Of a stretch of DNA of 64,000 nt, positions 26,368 to 35,689 are shown piece by piece. Both the position numbers and the translations under genes were made by a program. The notes beneath the pieces were generated by a model. The model searched no databases. It had not been told where the DNA came from and was given only the letters and a program-made list of their open reading frames with translations. Every line of letters starts with the position of its first letter. Position 1 is the first letter of the stretch. The stretch is from Methylobacterium terricola (GTDB taxonomy: Bacteria; Pseudomonadota; Alphaproteobacteria; Rhizobiales; Beijerinckiaceae): positions 496,001 through 560,000 of the forward strand of contig NZ_VDDA01000002.1 of the NCBI RefSeq assembly GCF_006151805.1, given 5' to 3'.

Positions 26368-26590
26368 GCTCACCGCCTCACGTCTCGCCCGCAGAGTGTC
26401 CCGCCGCGGGACCCCCCGGCCCTATCGCGGAGCATTGCGGCAGGATTCCTGCCGCACCGCACCCGCCCGGGTCGGGACTCCTCTAGCCAACCGGCCCGAG
26501 GCCCGGCGAATCAACTTGCGTAACGGTTTGTGACGGCCAAGGTTCACCTGTGCGGCGGCCGGGCGGGTCCCCGCCCGGCGCCGTGGGCGA

Positions 26591-27145
26591 TCAGGGCATC
26601 AGCACGGTGTCGATGACGTGGATCACGCCGTTCGACTGCATCACGTTGCCGATCGTCACCCGGGCGGTGTTGCCCTTGTCGTCGGCCACGAACAGGCGCT
26701 TGCCCTTCTGCATCACCGTCAGGGTCTGGCCCGCCGCGGTCTTCAGCTCGGCCTGGCCGCCGCCCTGCTTCACCAGCCCCATCAGGTCCTTGGCGGTGTA
26801 GGTGCCGGGCACGACGTGGTAGGTCAGGATCTTGGTCAGCGTCGCCTTGTTCTGCGGCTGGACCAGGGACTCGACCGTGCCGGCCGGCAGCTTGGCGAAG
26901 GCGGCGTTGGTCGGGGCGAACACCGTGAACGGGCCGGGGCCGGACAGGGTGTCGACGAGGCCGGCGGCCTTCACGGCGGCGACCAGGGTGGTGTGGTCCT
27001 TCGAGTTGACCGCGTTCTCGACGATCGTCTTCGAGGCGTACATCGGCGCGCCGCCGACCATCGGGTTCTTCGCCTGGGCAGCACCGGCGGCCGTCGCGAG
27101 CGCGAGGGCGAGAACCAGGGTGCGGGCATGATTCCGGATCGTCAT
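26591..27145 (-). CDS. Secreted fasciclin (FAS1) domain protein
   Basis: A 184-residue exported protein with one FAS1 domain. A signal peptide (LVLALALATAAGAAQA) covers the first 25 residues. The FAS1 H1 and H2 motifs are clear: GPFTVFAPTNAAFAKLP near 75 and VIHVIDTVLMP at the C terminus, with LTYHVVPGTYTAKDL between. FAS1 proteins act in adhesion or surface interactions. It lies downstream of an ECF sigma and anti-sigma pair on the same strand; in Mycobacterium, SigK-RskA controls FAS1 proteins MPT70 and MPT83, so it may be a target here. That regulatory link is inferred. Confidence 0.92.
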   Translation of the reverse strand: MTIRNHARTLVLALALATAAGAAQAKNPMVGGAPMYASKTIVENAVNSKDHTTLVAAVKAAGLVDTLSGPGPFTVFAPTNAAFAKLPAGTVESLVQPQNKATLTKILTYHVVPGTYTAKDLMGLVKQGGGQAELKTAAGQTLTVMQKGKRLFVADDKGNTARVTIGNVMQSNGVIHVIDTVLMP

Positions 27146-27271
27146 GGGGTGTCGTCCCGTCTCTCGTGTCAGCCCCGCTCTCGTCGGGGTCGAGGGCCGG
27201 TACGGAGGGCCGGACGGGAAAGTTTCGGATCCTCGCGATTTTTTCGGGCAGCCCCCGAATTTTTTTCGCGC

Positions 27272-27976
27272 CTACTCGCGCACCAGGCGGCCGCTATAGA
27301 CCGCCGGCCCGGTCGGGGCGCCCGAGGGCGAGCCGCCCGGCGGCTCCAGGGTGACGGCGAGGCTGGCGCCCTCGAGGAGCGCCCGGTCGGCGGCCGGCAG
27401 GGGCAGACGGGTGCCGGCCGCGTCCTGCACCACGCCCAGGGAGCGCGGGGCGCCGGAGGCCGGCACGACCCAGAGTTCGAGGCTGCGGTCGCGCGGCGCC
27501 TCGGCGGCGAGCGCCCGGACCTGAACCGTGCCGGCCCCTGGATCGACCCGCACCACCAGGGCCGGCAGCTCGCCGCCCCGGTTCACCACCGCGAGATACT
27601 GTGCCTGCTCCGGGCGCGGCGCGAGGCGCTCGACGGCGATGAACAGGGCGAGGCCGGCGGCCAGCCCCCCCGCGGCGAGAGCGGCGCGGCGCCAGCGCCG
27701 CAGCGCCGGGCGCAGGTCGATGACCGGGGCGGCCGCCCTCCCCGGCAGCCGGGCGGCGATGCCCTCCCAGGCGCCGGGCGGCGGGGTCATCTCGGGCACC
27801 GCCTCGGCCAGGGGCGCGAGGCGCGCCTCCCAGGCGCGTTCGGCCGCTTGCAGGGCGGGGGAGCCGGCGCGCTCGCGCCGATAGGCCTCGCGCTCGGCAG
27901 CGGTCAGGGTGCCCAGCACGTACTCGGCGGCCCGCAGGTCGGTTTCGTCGGGCGGAGTCTCGTGGGGCGCGCTCAT
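27272..27976 (-). CDS. RskA-type anti-sigma factor
   Basis: A 234-residue membrane protein with a cytoplasmic anti-sigma domain, one transmembrane helix and a periplasmic domain. The N-terminal part (about 12-40) contains DLRAAEYVLGTLTAAEREAY, typical of RskA/RsgA-like anti-sigmas. A single span AALAAGGLAAGLALFIAV lies near 105. The C-terminal half includes LELWVVPASGAPRSLGVV, the RskA periplasmic fold. ATG 27976 overlaps the sigma factor stop as ATGA, indicating coupled translation. It should hold the ECF sigma at the membrane until a signal releases it. Confidence 0.88.
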   Translation of the reverse strand: MSAPHETPPDETDLRAAEYVLGTLTAAEREAYRRERAGSPALQAAERAWEARLAPLAEAVPEMTPPPGAWEGIAARLPGRAAAPVIDLRPALRRWRRAALAAGGLAAGLALFIAVERLAPRPEQAQYLAVVNRGGELPALVVRVDPGAGTVQVRALAAEAPRDRSLELWVVPASGAPRSLGVVQDAAGTRLPLPAADRALLEGASLAVTLEPPGGSPSGAPTGPAVYSGRLVRE

Positions 27977-28578
27977 GCGGCGGCATCCAGGCAGCCGCGC
28001 AGCGAGGCGAGCCCGCGATGCAGCCAGGTCTTCACCGTGTTGACCGGCCGGTCGTAGCGCAGGGCCAGCTCCTCCCGCGACAGCCCCTCGCAATAGGCCA
28101 GGACCACGCAGTCGCGCTGGGCCGGCTCCAACCGGCCGAGGCAGGCGAGGAGCGCGTCGCGGTCCAGGAACGCGGCCTCGCTGTCGCGCGGATCGGCGAT
28201 GCGGGCGAGCCAGTCCTCGTCGTCGTCCTCGCTCACCGGCATCGGCACCTCACCCTTCCGGCGCACCAGATCGATGGCGCGGTGGCGCGCGATCGCGGCA
28301 AGCCAGGCCATCGGCCGTCCCGCCTCCGGGGCGTAGCCCGCCGCGCCCTGCCACACCCGCAGATAGGCGTCCTGCAGCACGTCCTCGGCCGCGCCCCGCT
28401 CCCGCACGATACGCAGGATCACGCCGAAAAGTTTCGGGGCGGTGCGGTCGTATAGCGCCCGCAGGGCCTCCTGGCGGCCCTCGGCCACCCCGGCGATCAG
28501 CGTGGCCAGAGCGGCATCGCCGTCGGCGGCCTCGCGGCCGGGCGTTGCCCGATGGGGACGATCCTCGACGCGCACCAT
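27973..28578 (-). CDS. ECF sigma factor, SigK-like
   Basis: A 201-residue extracytoplasmic-function sigma factor. Region 2 includes LYDRTAPKLFGVILRIVRER and AEDVLQDAYLRVWQGA; MAWLAAIARHRAIDLVRR follows. Region 4 includes CLGRLEPAQRDCVVLAYCEG and LSREELALRYDRPVNTVKTWLHRGL. It is translationally coupled to the RskA-type anti-sigma and followed by a FAS1 gene. This matches the SigK-RskA-fasciclin arrangement described in actinobacteria (group often called ECF19). Auto-regulation is likely, but I could not pick a confident promoter. Confidence 0.9.
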   Translation of the reverse strand: MVRVEDRPHRATPGREAADGDAALATLIAGVAEGRQEALRALYDRTAPKLFGVILRIVRERGAAEDVLQDAYLRVWQGAAGYAPEAGRPMAWLAAIARHRAIDLVRRKGEVPMPVSEDDDEDWLARIADPRDSEAAFLDRDALLACLGRLEPAQRDCVVLAYCEGLSREELALRYDRPVNTVKTWLHRGLASLRGCLDAAA

Positions 28579-28694
28579 CGCTCACATCCACGGGCGGCGC
28601 ACGGCACGCCCCTCGCCTCCCGCCATAGATCAATCGCGCGCGAAGAACCACGGGGCGAGGGTCCGTCCACAGCCCGGCCGGGCCGGCGCGATCC

Positions 28695-30032
28695 TCACCC
28701 CTTCGTCGGCTTCGTCCACCCGGTCTTCACCACCTGCCGGCCCCGGCCGATCGCGAGCGCGCCCGGCGGCACGTCGTCGGTGATCACCGAGCCCGAGCCG
28801 ACGAAGGCTCCCGCCCCGACCGTCACCGGCGCCACCAGCGCCGAGTTCGAGCCGACGAAGGCGCCGGCGCCGATCATCGTGCGGTGCTTGTTCACGCCGT
28901 CGTAGTTGCAGGTGATGGTGCCCGCCCCAAGGTTGGCGCCCGCCCCGACCTCGGCATCGCCGACATAGGACAGGTGGTTGATCTTGGCGCCGGCCCGGAT
29001 CGCGGCGTTCTTCACCTCGACGAAGTTGCCGATGCGGGCGCCGGACTCCAGCACCGCCCCAGGGCGCAGGCGGGCATAGGGCCCGATCTGGACGCCGTCG
29101 GCGAGACGGGCCTGCTCGAGGTGCGAGAAGGCGTGGACGGTGCAGCCGTCACCGACGACGACGCCGGGGCCGAACACCACGTTGGGCTCCACCACCACGT
29201 CGCGGCCGAGCGCCGTGTCGTGGCTGAGGAACACCGTCTCGGGAGCGATCAGGGTGGCACCGCCGAGCATCGCGCGCCGGCGCAACGCCGCCTGCACCGA
29301 CGCCTCGGCGGCGGCGAGCTGCACCCGGTCGTTGACCCCCTGCGCCTCGGCCTCGGCGACCGGCACCACCGCGACCCGGTGCCCGTCCGCCACCGCGAGC
29401 GCCACCGCGTCGGGCAGGTAGTACTCGCCCGCCGCATTGGCGTTGCCGATCCGCTCCAGCAGGCCGAGGGCGTGGGCGCCCGACAGCGCCATCAGGCCGG
29501 CATTGCACAGGGTGACGCGGCGCTCGGCCTCGCTCGCATCCTTCTCCTCGCGGATCGCCGTGACCCGGCCGCCCTCGACCAGCACCCGGCCGTAGCCGGT
29601 GGGGTTCCCGGCCTCGAAGGCCAGCACCGCCACGGCGGCGCCCTCCGCCAGAGGGGCGCGCAGGCGGGCATAGGTCTCCGGCGTGACCAGCGGCGTGTCG
29701 CCGAAGGCCACCACCACGTCGTCGGCGCCCTCGGCCAGTGCCCGGCGCGCGGCCAGGACGGCGTGGGCGGTGCCGAGGCGCTCCTCCTGCGGGTAGGTCT
29801 CGGCGCCGGCAAACCCCGCCACCACCCGGGCGACGTCGTCGCGGCCCGGCTCGACCACCACGGCGAGACGCCCGGCCCCGGCCTCCGCCACGGCGGCGAG
29901 CACGTGGGCGAGCATCGATCGGCCGGCGATCGGGTGGAGCACCTTCGGCAGGGCGGAGCGCATCCGCGTCCCCTTGCCGGCGGCGAGCACGACGGCGAGA
30001 AGGGAGCGGGCGGGCTTCGGTATCGCGGTCAT
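28695..30032 (-). CDS. glmU: Bifunctional GlmU: glucosamine-1-phosphate acetyltransferase / N-acetylglucosamine-1-phosphate uridyltransferase
   Basis: A 445-residue enzyme carrying out the last two steps to UDP-GlcNAc. The N-terminal pyrophosphorylase domain starts [25 protein letters not shown] and includes [15 protein letters not shown] and VAFGDTPLV. The C-terminal half (from about 240) is a left-handed beta-helix of hexapeptide repeats, with [14 protein letters not shown] and [18 protein letters not shown] 30032 is chosen; the in-frame upstream Met adds a short unconserved leader. glmS lies about 2.3 kb downstream, separated by the sigma cassette. Confidence 0.96.
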   Translation of the reverse strand: MTAIPKPARSLLAVVLAAGKGTRMRSALPKVLHPIAGRSMLAHVLAAVAEAGAGRLAVVVEPGRDDVARVVAGFAGAETYPQEERLGTAHAVLAARRALAEGADDVVVAFGDTPLVTPETYARLRAPLAEGAAVAVLAFEAGNPTGYGRVLVEGGRVTAIREEKDASEAERRVTLCNAGLMALSGAHALGLLERIGNANAAGEYYLPDAVALAVADGHRVAVVPVAEAEAQGVNDRVQLAAAEASVQAALRRRAMLGGATLIAPETVFLSHDTALGRDVVVEPNVVFGPGVVVGDGCTVHAFSHLEQARLADGVQIGPYARLRPGAVLESGARIGNFVEVKNAAIRAGAKINHLSYVGDAEVGAGANLGAGTITCNYDGVNKHRTMIGAGAFVGSNSALVAPVTVGAGAFVGSGSVITDDVPPGALAIGRGRQVVKTGWTKPTKG

Positions 30033-30240
30033 CGGCGGCCTTTCGTTCCGGCGGGGCTGCGCGTTCGCTGCGAGCGTCAATCGGCGTCCCGACCGTCTAG
30101 CCGATCACCCCGTGAGAACAAGCGCCGGTGCAGCCTGATGCGAGGGTGCAACCCGTCCGATTCTTAACCCCCGGTTCAGCCCGGTTCGTGGTAAACGGCC
30201 GACGCCCCCTCCCGATTCCGGCTCGGTACGACCTCCCTCG

Positions 30241-31824
30241 ATGACGCAAGCCCCCACCGCCCCGCCCTCCCGCACGGCCCTCGACCGACGCACGGTGCTG
30301 GCGCTCGCCGGCGGTCTGGCCGCGACCACGGCGGCGGGCGCGCAGCCGACGGAGCCGGCGCCCCTGTCGGACGGGCAGCGCTTCGATCCCGGCCAGGTGG
30401 TCGAGCTCGCCCGCGCACTGGCGAAGAAGCCCTACGCGGCGCCGGCCGCCGACCTGCCCGACCCGTTCAAGGACATCACCTACGAGCAGTATATCGGCGT
30501 GCGGGCGCAGCCCCAGGCCCTGCTCTGGGCCGGCGAGGGCCGCGGCTTCGTGGTCGAGCCGCTGCATCGCGGTTTCGTCTTCACCACGCCGGTGGCCCTC
30601 CACGCCGTCGAGGACGGGGTGGTGCGCCGCCTGGCCTACGACCGCAACCGCTTCACCTTCGGCAAGCTCAAGGCCCCGGACGAGGGCCGCGACATCGGCT
30701 TCTCGGGCTTCCGGCTCTACGCGAGCTTCAACGGCGCGCAGCCCACCGATTGCGCGATCTTCCAGGGTGCCTCGTTCTTCCGGGCGCTTGCCGCCGGGCA
30801 GAGCTACGGCGTCACCGCCCGCGCCCTCACGCTGAGGCCCGCCGAGGCCAAGGGCGAGGAATTCCCGCTGTTTCGCGCCTTCTGGCTCGAGCGGCCGGGA
30901 CCCGGCACCGGGCAGATCGTGATTCACGCCCTGGTCGATTCCGAATCCGCCACCGCGGCCCTGCGCATGACCTTGCGGCCGGGCGACGCCACCATCGTCG
31001 ATATCGAGGCGACGCTCTGCCCGCGCACGGCGCTGGAGCATGTCGGCATCGCCGGCATGACCGGCGCCTACCTGTTCGGGCCGACCGACCGCCGCGGCGT
31101 CGACGATGCCCGGCCGGCCGCCCACGAGGTCGACGGCTTGCAGATCCGCAACGGCTGGGGCGAGGCGATCTGGCGCCCGGTCCAGAATCCCGAGACGTTG
31201 CAGATCTCCGCCTTCATGGACCAGGATCCGAAGGGCTTCGGGCTGATCCAGCGCGCCCGCGCCTATGCCGATTACCAGGACGACGTGCAGCGCTGGGAGA
31301 AGCGGCCGAGCCTGTGGATCGAGCCCCTCGGCAGCTGGGGGCCGGGCGTGCCGCAGCACGGCTGGGGCGCCGGCGCGGTCCAGCTGATCGAGATCCCGAG
31401 CGAATCCGAGGTCAACGAGAACGTCCTGGCCTATTGGCGCCCGAAGGAGCCGGTCGCCAAGGAGACCGCCTTCAGCTATCGCCAGTTCTGGTGCTGGTCG
31501 GTGCCCGGCGCACCGCCGCTCGCCACCTGCTCCGGCACCCGGGTCGGCAAGGGCGCAGCGGGCAAGCGCCGGCTGTTCCTCGTCGACTTCACCGGCGAGG
31601 CGCCCTTCGCCGAGGGGATCGATCCGAACACGCTCCAGGCCGCCCTGCATACCGCGCCCGGCAGCATCCTGCGCCCGCGGGTCTACCCGTATCCCGAGCG
31701 CAAGACCGTGCGGGTGGTGTTCGAGCTCGATCCCGGCAACGACACGTCCTGCGAGCTGCGCCTGATCGTCAAGGCCGGCGACAAACCCGTGACTGAGACA
31801 TGGCTGTACCGGTGGACCCCGTGA
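30241..31824 (+). CDS. opgG: Glucan biosynthesis protein, OpgG/OpgD family
   Basis: A 527-residue periplasmic protein needed for osmoregulated periplasmic glucans, probably acting on the beta-1,2 backbone. A twin-arginine signal (TALDRRTVLALAGGLAATTA) is at 12-32. The domain runs FDPGQVVELARALAKKPYAAP, DITYEQYIGVR, FTTPVALHAVEDG, FSGFRLYASFN, GASFFRALAAGQSYGVTARAL, and ENVLAYWRPKEPV. A Tat signal is more typical of OpgD, but the coupling to opgH favours an OpgG role. The start ATG 30241 has no good ribosome-binding site. It overlaps opgH by 25 bases. Confidence 0.9.
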   Translation: MTQAPTAPPSRTALDRRTVLALAGGLAATTAAGAQPTEPAPLSDGQRFDPGQVVELARALAKKPYAAPAADLPDPFKDITYEQYIGVRAQPQALLWAGEGRGFVVEPLHRGFVFTTPVALHAVEDGVVRRLAYDRNRFTFGKLKAPDEGRDIGFSGFRLYASFNGAQPTDCAIFQGASFFRALAAGQSYGVTARALTLRPAEAKGEEFPLFRAFWLERPGPGTGQIVIHALVDSESATAALRMTLRPGDATIVDIEATLCPRTALEHVGIAGMTGAYLFGPTDRRGVDDARPAAHEVDGLQIRNGWGEAIWRPVQNPETLQISAFMDQDPKGFGLIQRARAYADYQDDVQRWEKRPSLWIEPLGSWGPGVPQHGWGAGAVQLIEIPSESEVNENVLAYWRPKEPVAKETAFSYRQFWCWSVPGAPPLATCSGTRVGKGAAGKRRLFLVDFTGEAPFAEGIDPNTLQAALHTAPGSILRPRVYPYPERKTVRVVFELDPGNDTSCELRLIVKAGDKPVTETWLYRWTP

Positions 31825-33971
31825 CCCTCGCCCCCGATCTCGACACACTCCGCCGCGACGCCCAGCCCCTCGCGGTCGCGCCGGCGGTGCCGCCCGAATC
31901 TCGCCTCGCCATGCCGGTCCAGGACCTGCGGAACTGGTCGGAGGACCAGGCCCACAAGGTCCCGGGGCGGCGCACGCCCTGGGGCGCCCGCGCCTTCGTC
32001 TTCGGCGGCGGCGCCCTGCTCACCGCCTACGGCGCGGTGCAGATGTACGAGGTCGTGTCGGTCGCCGGCTCGACCACCTGGCTGCAGTGGCTGCTGCTGG
32101 CTCTGTTCACCCTCAACTTCTCGTGGATCGCGCTCGCCTTCACCTCGGGCCTGCTCGGCTTCCTGGCGCTGCTGCGCCGGCGCCGGCCTGAGGTGCCGCA
32201 GGCCCCCCTCACCACCCGCACCGCCGTGGTGATGCCGGTCTACAACGAGGCCACCGCCCGCACCTTCGCGGCGGTCGAGGCGATCCGTGAATCGATCGAG
32301 GCCACCGGCGAGGGGAACGCCTTCGATTACTGGATCCTGTCCGATTCGACCCAGGCCGATGCCTGGATCGCCGAGGAGCGGGCCTATCTGGCGCTGCGGT
32401 CGCGCCTCGGGGACGGCGCCCGGCTCTATTACCGCCACCGGCAGAAGAACCACCACCGCAAGGCCGGCAACATCGCCGACTTCGTCACCCGCTGGGGCGG
32501 CCATTACGACCACATGCTGGTCCTCGACGCCGACAGCCTGATGAGCGGCGACTGCGTGGTGACGCTGGCCCGCGCCATGGAGGCCGATCCGGATTCCGGC
32601 ATCATCCAGTCGCTGCCCCTGATCATCAACCGCAACACCCTGTTCGCCCGGGTGCAGCAATTCGCGGCCCGCATCTACGGTCCGGTCATCGCCACCGGCC
32701 TCGCCCTGTGGTCGGGCCGCGACGGCAATTACTGGGGCCACAACGCGATCATCCGGACGAAGGCCTTCGCCGACCATTGCGGCCTGCCGGATCTCAGCGG
32801 CAAGCCGCCCTTCGGCGGTCACGTGCTCAGCCACGACTTCGTCGAGGCGGCGCTGATCCGCCGCGCCGGCTGGAGCGTCTACATGCTCCCCGAGCTGCAG
32901 GGCTCCTACGAGGAGAGCCCGCCCTCGCTGATCGACGTCGCGATCCGCGACCGGCGCTGGGCGCAAGGCAACCTCCAGCACAGCCGCATCATCGGCACGG
33001 CGGGCCTCAGGCTCGCCTCGCGCCAGCACTTCGCCACCGGCATCGCCGGCTACCTCGCCTCGCCGCTCTGGGCGGCCCAGCTCGTGGTCGGCATCGCGCT
33101 CTCCTTGCAGACCGCCTATATCCGCCCCGAATACTTCTCGACCGAGTTCCGCCTCTACCCGGTCTGGCCGCGCTTCGACCCCGTCCGCGCGCTCCAGCTG
33201 TTCGGGATCACCATGGCGATCCTGCTCGCGCCGAAGCTGTTCGGGCTGATCCTCGGCCTCCTCGACGGCAAGGTCCGGCGGGCGAGCGGCGGCGGCCTGC
33301 GGCTGGTGCTCTCGGCCCTGATCGAGACCCTGCTCTCGGCGCTGATCGCCCCGATCGCCATGCTGGTCCAGTCCGGCTCGGTGATCCAGATCCTGCTCCG
33401 CCGCGATGCCGGCTGGAACCCGCAAAGGCGCGACGACGGCTCGATCCCGTTCTCGGACATCGTGCGCCGGCACCGCTGGCACACCATCCTCGGGCTCGTC
33501 GCCGGCGTGTCGGCCTTCGCCATCGCGACCTCGCTGTTCCTGTGGATGTCGCCGACCATCCTCGGCCTGGTGCTGGCGATCCCGATCTCGTGGGCGAGCG
33601 GGCAGCTCTTCCTCGGCCTCGCCCTCAAGCGCGCCGGCCTGCTGATGACGCCCGAGGAGCGCGAGCCTCCGGCGATCGCCACCGCCGCCAAGGCGATCGA
33701 GGCGCAGAACGCCGCGCTCGCCTACGACGATGCCGACGGCCTGCGGGCGCTCCACGCCGATCCGGACCTCCAGGCCGGCCACCTCGCCTTCCTGCCCCCG
33801 GCCGAGCGCCGGCCCCGCGGCGCGCCCCAGCCCGACCACGTCATGGCCCAGGCCAAGGTCGTCGAGGCCGAGACCATCGACGAGGCGGCCGAGTGGCTGA
33901 ACGCCAAGGAGAAGATGGTGCTGCTGCACGACCGGGCGCTGCTCGACCGGCTGACGCGGCTGGGCGGGTAG
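31800..33971 (+). CDS. opgH: Glucans biosynthesis glucosyltransferase H
   Basis: A 723-residue inner-membrane family 2 glucosyltransferase that polymerises the backbone of osmoregulated periplasmic glucans from UDP-glucose. Two N-terminal membrane spans precede the catalytic domain: TRTAVVMPVYNEATARTFA, HMLVLDADSLMSGDCVV (Asp-x-Asp motif) and SVYMLPELQGSYEESPPS. RDRRWAQGNLQHSRII is the family's R-x-x-R-W motif. Six or so further spans follow. The gene starts inside opgG, which implies coupled translation. Confidence 0.95.
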   Translation: MAVPVDPVTLAPDLDTLRRDAQPLAVAPAVPPESRLAMPVQDLRNWSEDQAHKVPGRRTPWGARAFVFGGGALLTAYGAVQMYEVVSVAGSTTWLQWLLLALFTLNFSWIALAFTSGLLGFLALLRRRRPEVPQAPLTTRTAVVMPVYNEATARTFAAVEAIRESIEATGEGNAFDYWILSDSTQADAWIAEERAYLALRSRLGDGARLYYRHRQKNHHRKAGNIADFVTRWGGHYDHMLVLDADSLMSGDCVVTLARAMEADPDSGIIQSLPLIINRNTLFARVQQFAARIYGPVIATGLALWSGRDGNYWGHNAIIRTKAFADHCGLPDLSGKPPFGGHVLSHDFVEAALIRRAGWSVYMLPELQGSYEESPPSLIDVAIRDRRWAQGNLQHSRIIGTAGLRLASRQHFATGIAGYLASPLWAAQLVVGIALSLQTAYIRPEYFSTEFRLYPVWPRFDPVRALQLFGITMAILLAPKLFGLILGLLDGKVRRASGGGLRLVLSALIETLLSALIAPIAMLVQSGSVIQILLRRDAGWNPQRRDDGSIPFSDIVRRHRWHTILGLVAGVSAFAIATSLFLWMSPTILGLVLAIPISWASGQLFLGLALKRAGLLMTPEEREPPAIATAAKAIEAQNAALAYDDADGLRALHADPDLQAGHLAFLPPAERRPRGAPQPDHVMAQAKVVEAETIDEAAEWLNAKEKMVLLHDRALLDRLTRLGG

Positions 33972-34024
33972 CCATTCGCCGCAATCGACCTCGGACCCCC
34001 CGATCACTCGCCCACATCCTCGGC

Positions 34025-34064
34025 GTCATCCCGGGGCTTGGCGCAGCCGAGAACCCGGGATGAC
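34025..34064. repeat. REP-like palindrome after opgH
   Basis: GTCATCCCGGG (34025-34035) and CCCGGGATGAC (34054-34064) form an 11-bp stem. A decayed relative reads GTCATCCCGGATGTCGCG at about 18063. Elements of this form are abundant in Methylobacterium genomes as far as I recall. Confidence 0.65.
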
Positions 34065-34129
34065 GGACGAGAGATGGTGACCCCGTCGCGCGACGCTCCC
34101 CAGCGGCCCGAGATGCGCCGTGGCCCGCC

Positions 34130-34834
34130 TCACCCCGCCGACTTCTCCCACTCCATCACGTGAAACCACGGCACCCGCCGGTAGCGCGCGACCTTCGCCG
34201 GATCGCCGTCATGCGGCACCGGCTCGTCGAAGTGGTGCAGCACCAGCCCCTCCCCGAGCAGCAGGCCCATGTAGAGCGATAGCGGCCGGTGCCAGTTGTG
34301 GACGCGGATGTTGTGCCACTCCGCCCACTCGGCCCGCTCCTCCAGGTAGTCGTCGATCCGGAATCGGCGGTTCCCGTCATCGTCCTGCGTCCAGCGGCCG
34401 GCGGTGGCGAAGCTGGTGAGGTTGGCGATCAGCAGCGTCCCGCCGGGCGCGAGCACCCGGGCCATCTCGGGGATCGCCCCGCGGATGTCGGGAATGTCGA
34501 TCAGCGTCAGGTAGCTGACCACGAGGTCGAAGGCGCCGTCGGCGAAGGGCAGCGCCTCGGCGCGGCCGGGACGGTAGTCGCCGTCCGGGTCGCGGGCCTG
34601 GGCCTGGCGCAGCAGCGCGTCGGTCGGGTCGATTCCGGTCGCCGCAATCCCGAGATCCCGCATCCGGCGGCAGAAGCGGCCCTCGCCGCAGCCGACATCG
34701 AGGGCACGGCGAAAGCCCCGGCCGCGCAGGCGCGCGAGCATCGGGGCGTCGAGCACGCAGGCGCGTCCGAAATCGCCCGCCTCGCCCATATCGGTGATCC
34801 AGGCGGAGGCGGATTCGTCCCAGCCGTTGCTCAT
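34130..34834 (-). CDS. SAM-dependent methyltransferase (class I)
   Basis: A 234-residue class I methyltransferase. The SAM-binding motif is ALDVGCGEGRFCRRMRDLG (about 44-62), followed by GIDPTDALLRQAQ (acidic residue binding the ribose), AEALPFADGAFDLVVSYLTL, and EMARVLAPGGTLLIANL. The substrate is unknown; the C-terminal part contains HNWHRPLSLYMGLLLGEGLV and HFDEP, as in many UbiE-like and tellurite-type methyltransferases. ATG 34834 has AGGAGA upstream. It is divergent from bioR. Confidence 0.88.
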   Translation of the reverse strand: MSNGWDESASAWITDMGEAGDFGRACVLDAPMLARLRGRGFRRALDVGCGEGRFCRRMRDLGIAATGIDPTDALLRQAQARDPDGDYRPGRAEALPFADGAFDLVVSYLTLIDIPDIRGAIPEMARVLAPGGTLLIANLTSFATAGRWTQDDDGNRRFRIDDYLEERAEWAEWHNIRVHNWHRPLSLYMGLLLGEGLVLHHFDEPVPHDGDPAKVARYRRVPWFHVMEWEKSAG

Positions 34835-34925
34835 CGGACATCTCCTCGCTGATTCCCCAACGGAACAGCGTCGCATGCCGGTGCAAAGCCTGCCATGCCC
34901 GGCGTGACCTCGGGGTGCCGCTGGA

Positions 34926-34935
34926 TTATCGATAA
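34926..34935. promoter_or_regulatory. BioR box upstream of bioR
   Basis: TTATCGATAA, part of the longer palindrome GGATTATCGATAATCC (34923-34938), ends directly at the bioR start codon. It matches the alphaproteobacterial BioR consensus TTATnnATAA and implies autoregulation. Confidence 0.8.
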
Positions 34936-34938
34936 TCC

Positions 34939-35586
34939 ATGACGACAGCCAGAGACGAACCGATCGCCGTGCGGATCAGCCGGGCCCTCGCCGAGCGCAT
35001 CATCGCCGGCGCCCTGGCGGCGGGGTCGCGGCTGCGGCAGGACGCCATCGCGGAGGAGTTCGGGGCGAGCCACGTGCCGGTGCGAGAGGCGTTTCGCCGC
35101 CTCGAGGCGCAGGGGCTGGTGGTGAGCGAGCCGCGGCGCGGCGTGCGGGTCGCCGGGTTCAGCCCGGCGGAGGTGCGCGAGGTCGCCGAGATGCGCGCGG
35201 CCCTGGAGGTGCTGGCCCTGCGCCACGCCGCGCCGCACCTCACGCCGGCGATCCTCGACCGGGCCGAGGACGCGACCCGGGCCGGCGACCGGGCCGGCGA
35301 CGTGCAGGCCTGGGAGGAGGCCAACCGGAGCTTCCATCGCCTCATCCTCGCCCCCTGCGCCATGCCTCGCCTGCTCAAGGCGATCGACGATCTCCAGGCC
35401 GCCAGCACCCGGTTCCTCTTCGCCGGCTGGCGCGCCGAGTGGGAGGCGCCGACCGACCGCGACCACCGGGCGATCCTGGTCGCCCTGCGGGCCGCCGATG
35501 TCGATGCCGCGACGGCGATCCTGGCCCGCCACGTCCAGTGGGTCGGTCACCGGCCGGGCCCGATCGCGCCACGCGGCCGCCTCTGA
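34939..35586 (+). CDS. bioR: Biotin operon repressor BioR (GntR/FCD family)
   Basis: A 215-residue GntR-family regulator. The winged helix (about 10-75) includes VRISRALAERIIAGALAAGS and AIAEEFGASHVPVREAFRRLEAQGLVV. The FCD-like domain includes EMRAALEVLALRHAAPHL and HRLILAPCAMPRLLKAI. The call as BioR rests on context: bioY and bioB follow, and BioR-type boxes TTATCTATAA lie before bioY and before this gene. BioR represses biotin synthesis and uptake genes in alphaproteobacteria lacking BirA regulation. The box touches the ATG, leaving no room for a ribosome-binding site, so the mRNA may be leaderless. Confidence 0.88.
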   Translation: MTTARDEPIAVRISRALAERIIAGALAAGSRLRQDAIAEEFGASHVPVREAFRRLEAQGLVVSEPRRGVRVAGFSPAEVREVAEMRAALEVLALRHAAPHLTPAILDRAEDATRAGDRAGDVQAWEEANRSFHRLILAPCAMPRLLKAIDDLQAASTRFLFAGWRAEWEAPTDRDHRAILVALRAADVDAATAILARHVQWVGHRPGPIAPRGRL

Positions 35587-35594
35587 TTGCAAAA

Positions 35595-35604
35595 TTATCT
35601 ATTA
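35595..35604. promoter_or_regulatory. Upstream BioR box of bioY
   Basis: TTATCTATTA, nine of ten matches to the BioR consensus, nine bases after the bioR stop. It is 73 bp upstream of a second box, about seven helical turns. Confidence 0.65.
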
Positions 35605-35667
35605 TCGACTCGATGTGTTGCCTTCATGGCCGCCTTGTGGATCTCTTCGCCTGTCGAGTCGGCAAAA

Positions 35668-35677
35668 TTATCTATAA
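35668..35677. promoter_or_regulatory. Proximal BioR box of bioY
   Basis: TTATCTATAA, an exact BioR consensus site, just before GGAGG (35681-35685) and the bioY start at 35690. Confidence 0.85.
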
Positions 35678-35689
35678 AATGGAGGTCCG

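Noticed and set aside
26368..26590. glmS ribozyme upstream of glmS or fas1 side
   Set aside because: That ribozyme belongs to Firmicutes leaders, lies upstream of glmS, and no matching pseudoknot is visible.
27239..27267. Hairpin TTCGGG-CAGCC-CCCGAA with T-run as a terminator of the anti-sigma gene
   Set aside because: The T-run follows the stem on the plus strand, whereas the genes on both sides run on the minus strand, so it is in the wrong orientation.
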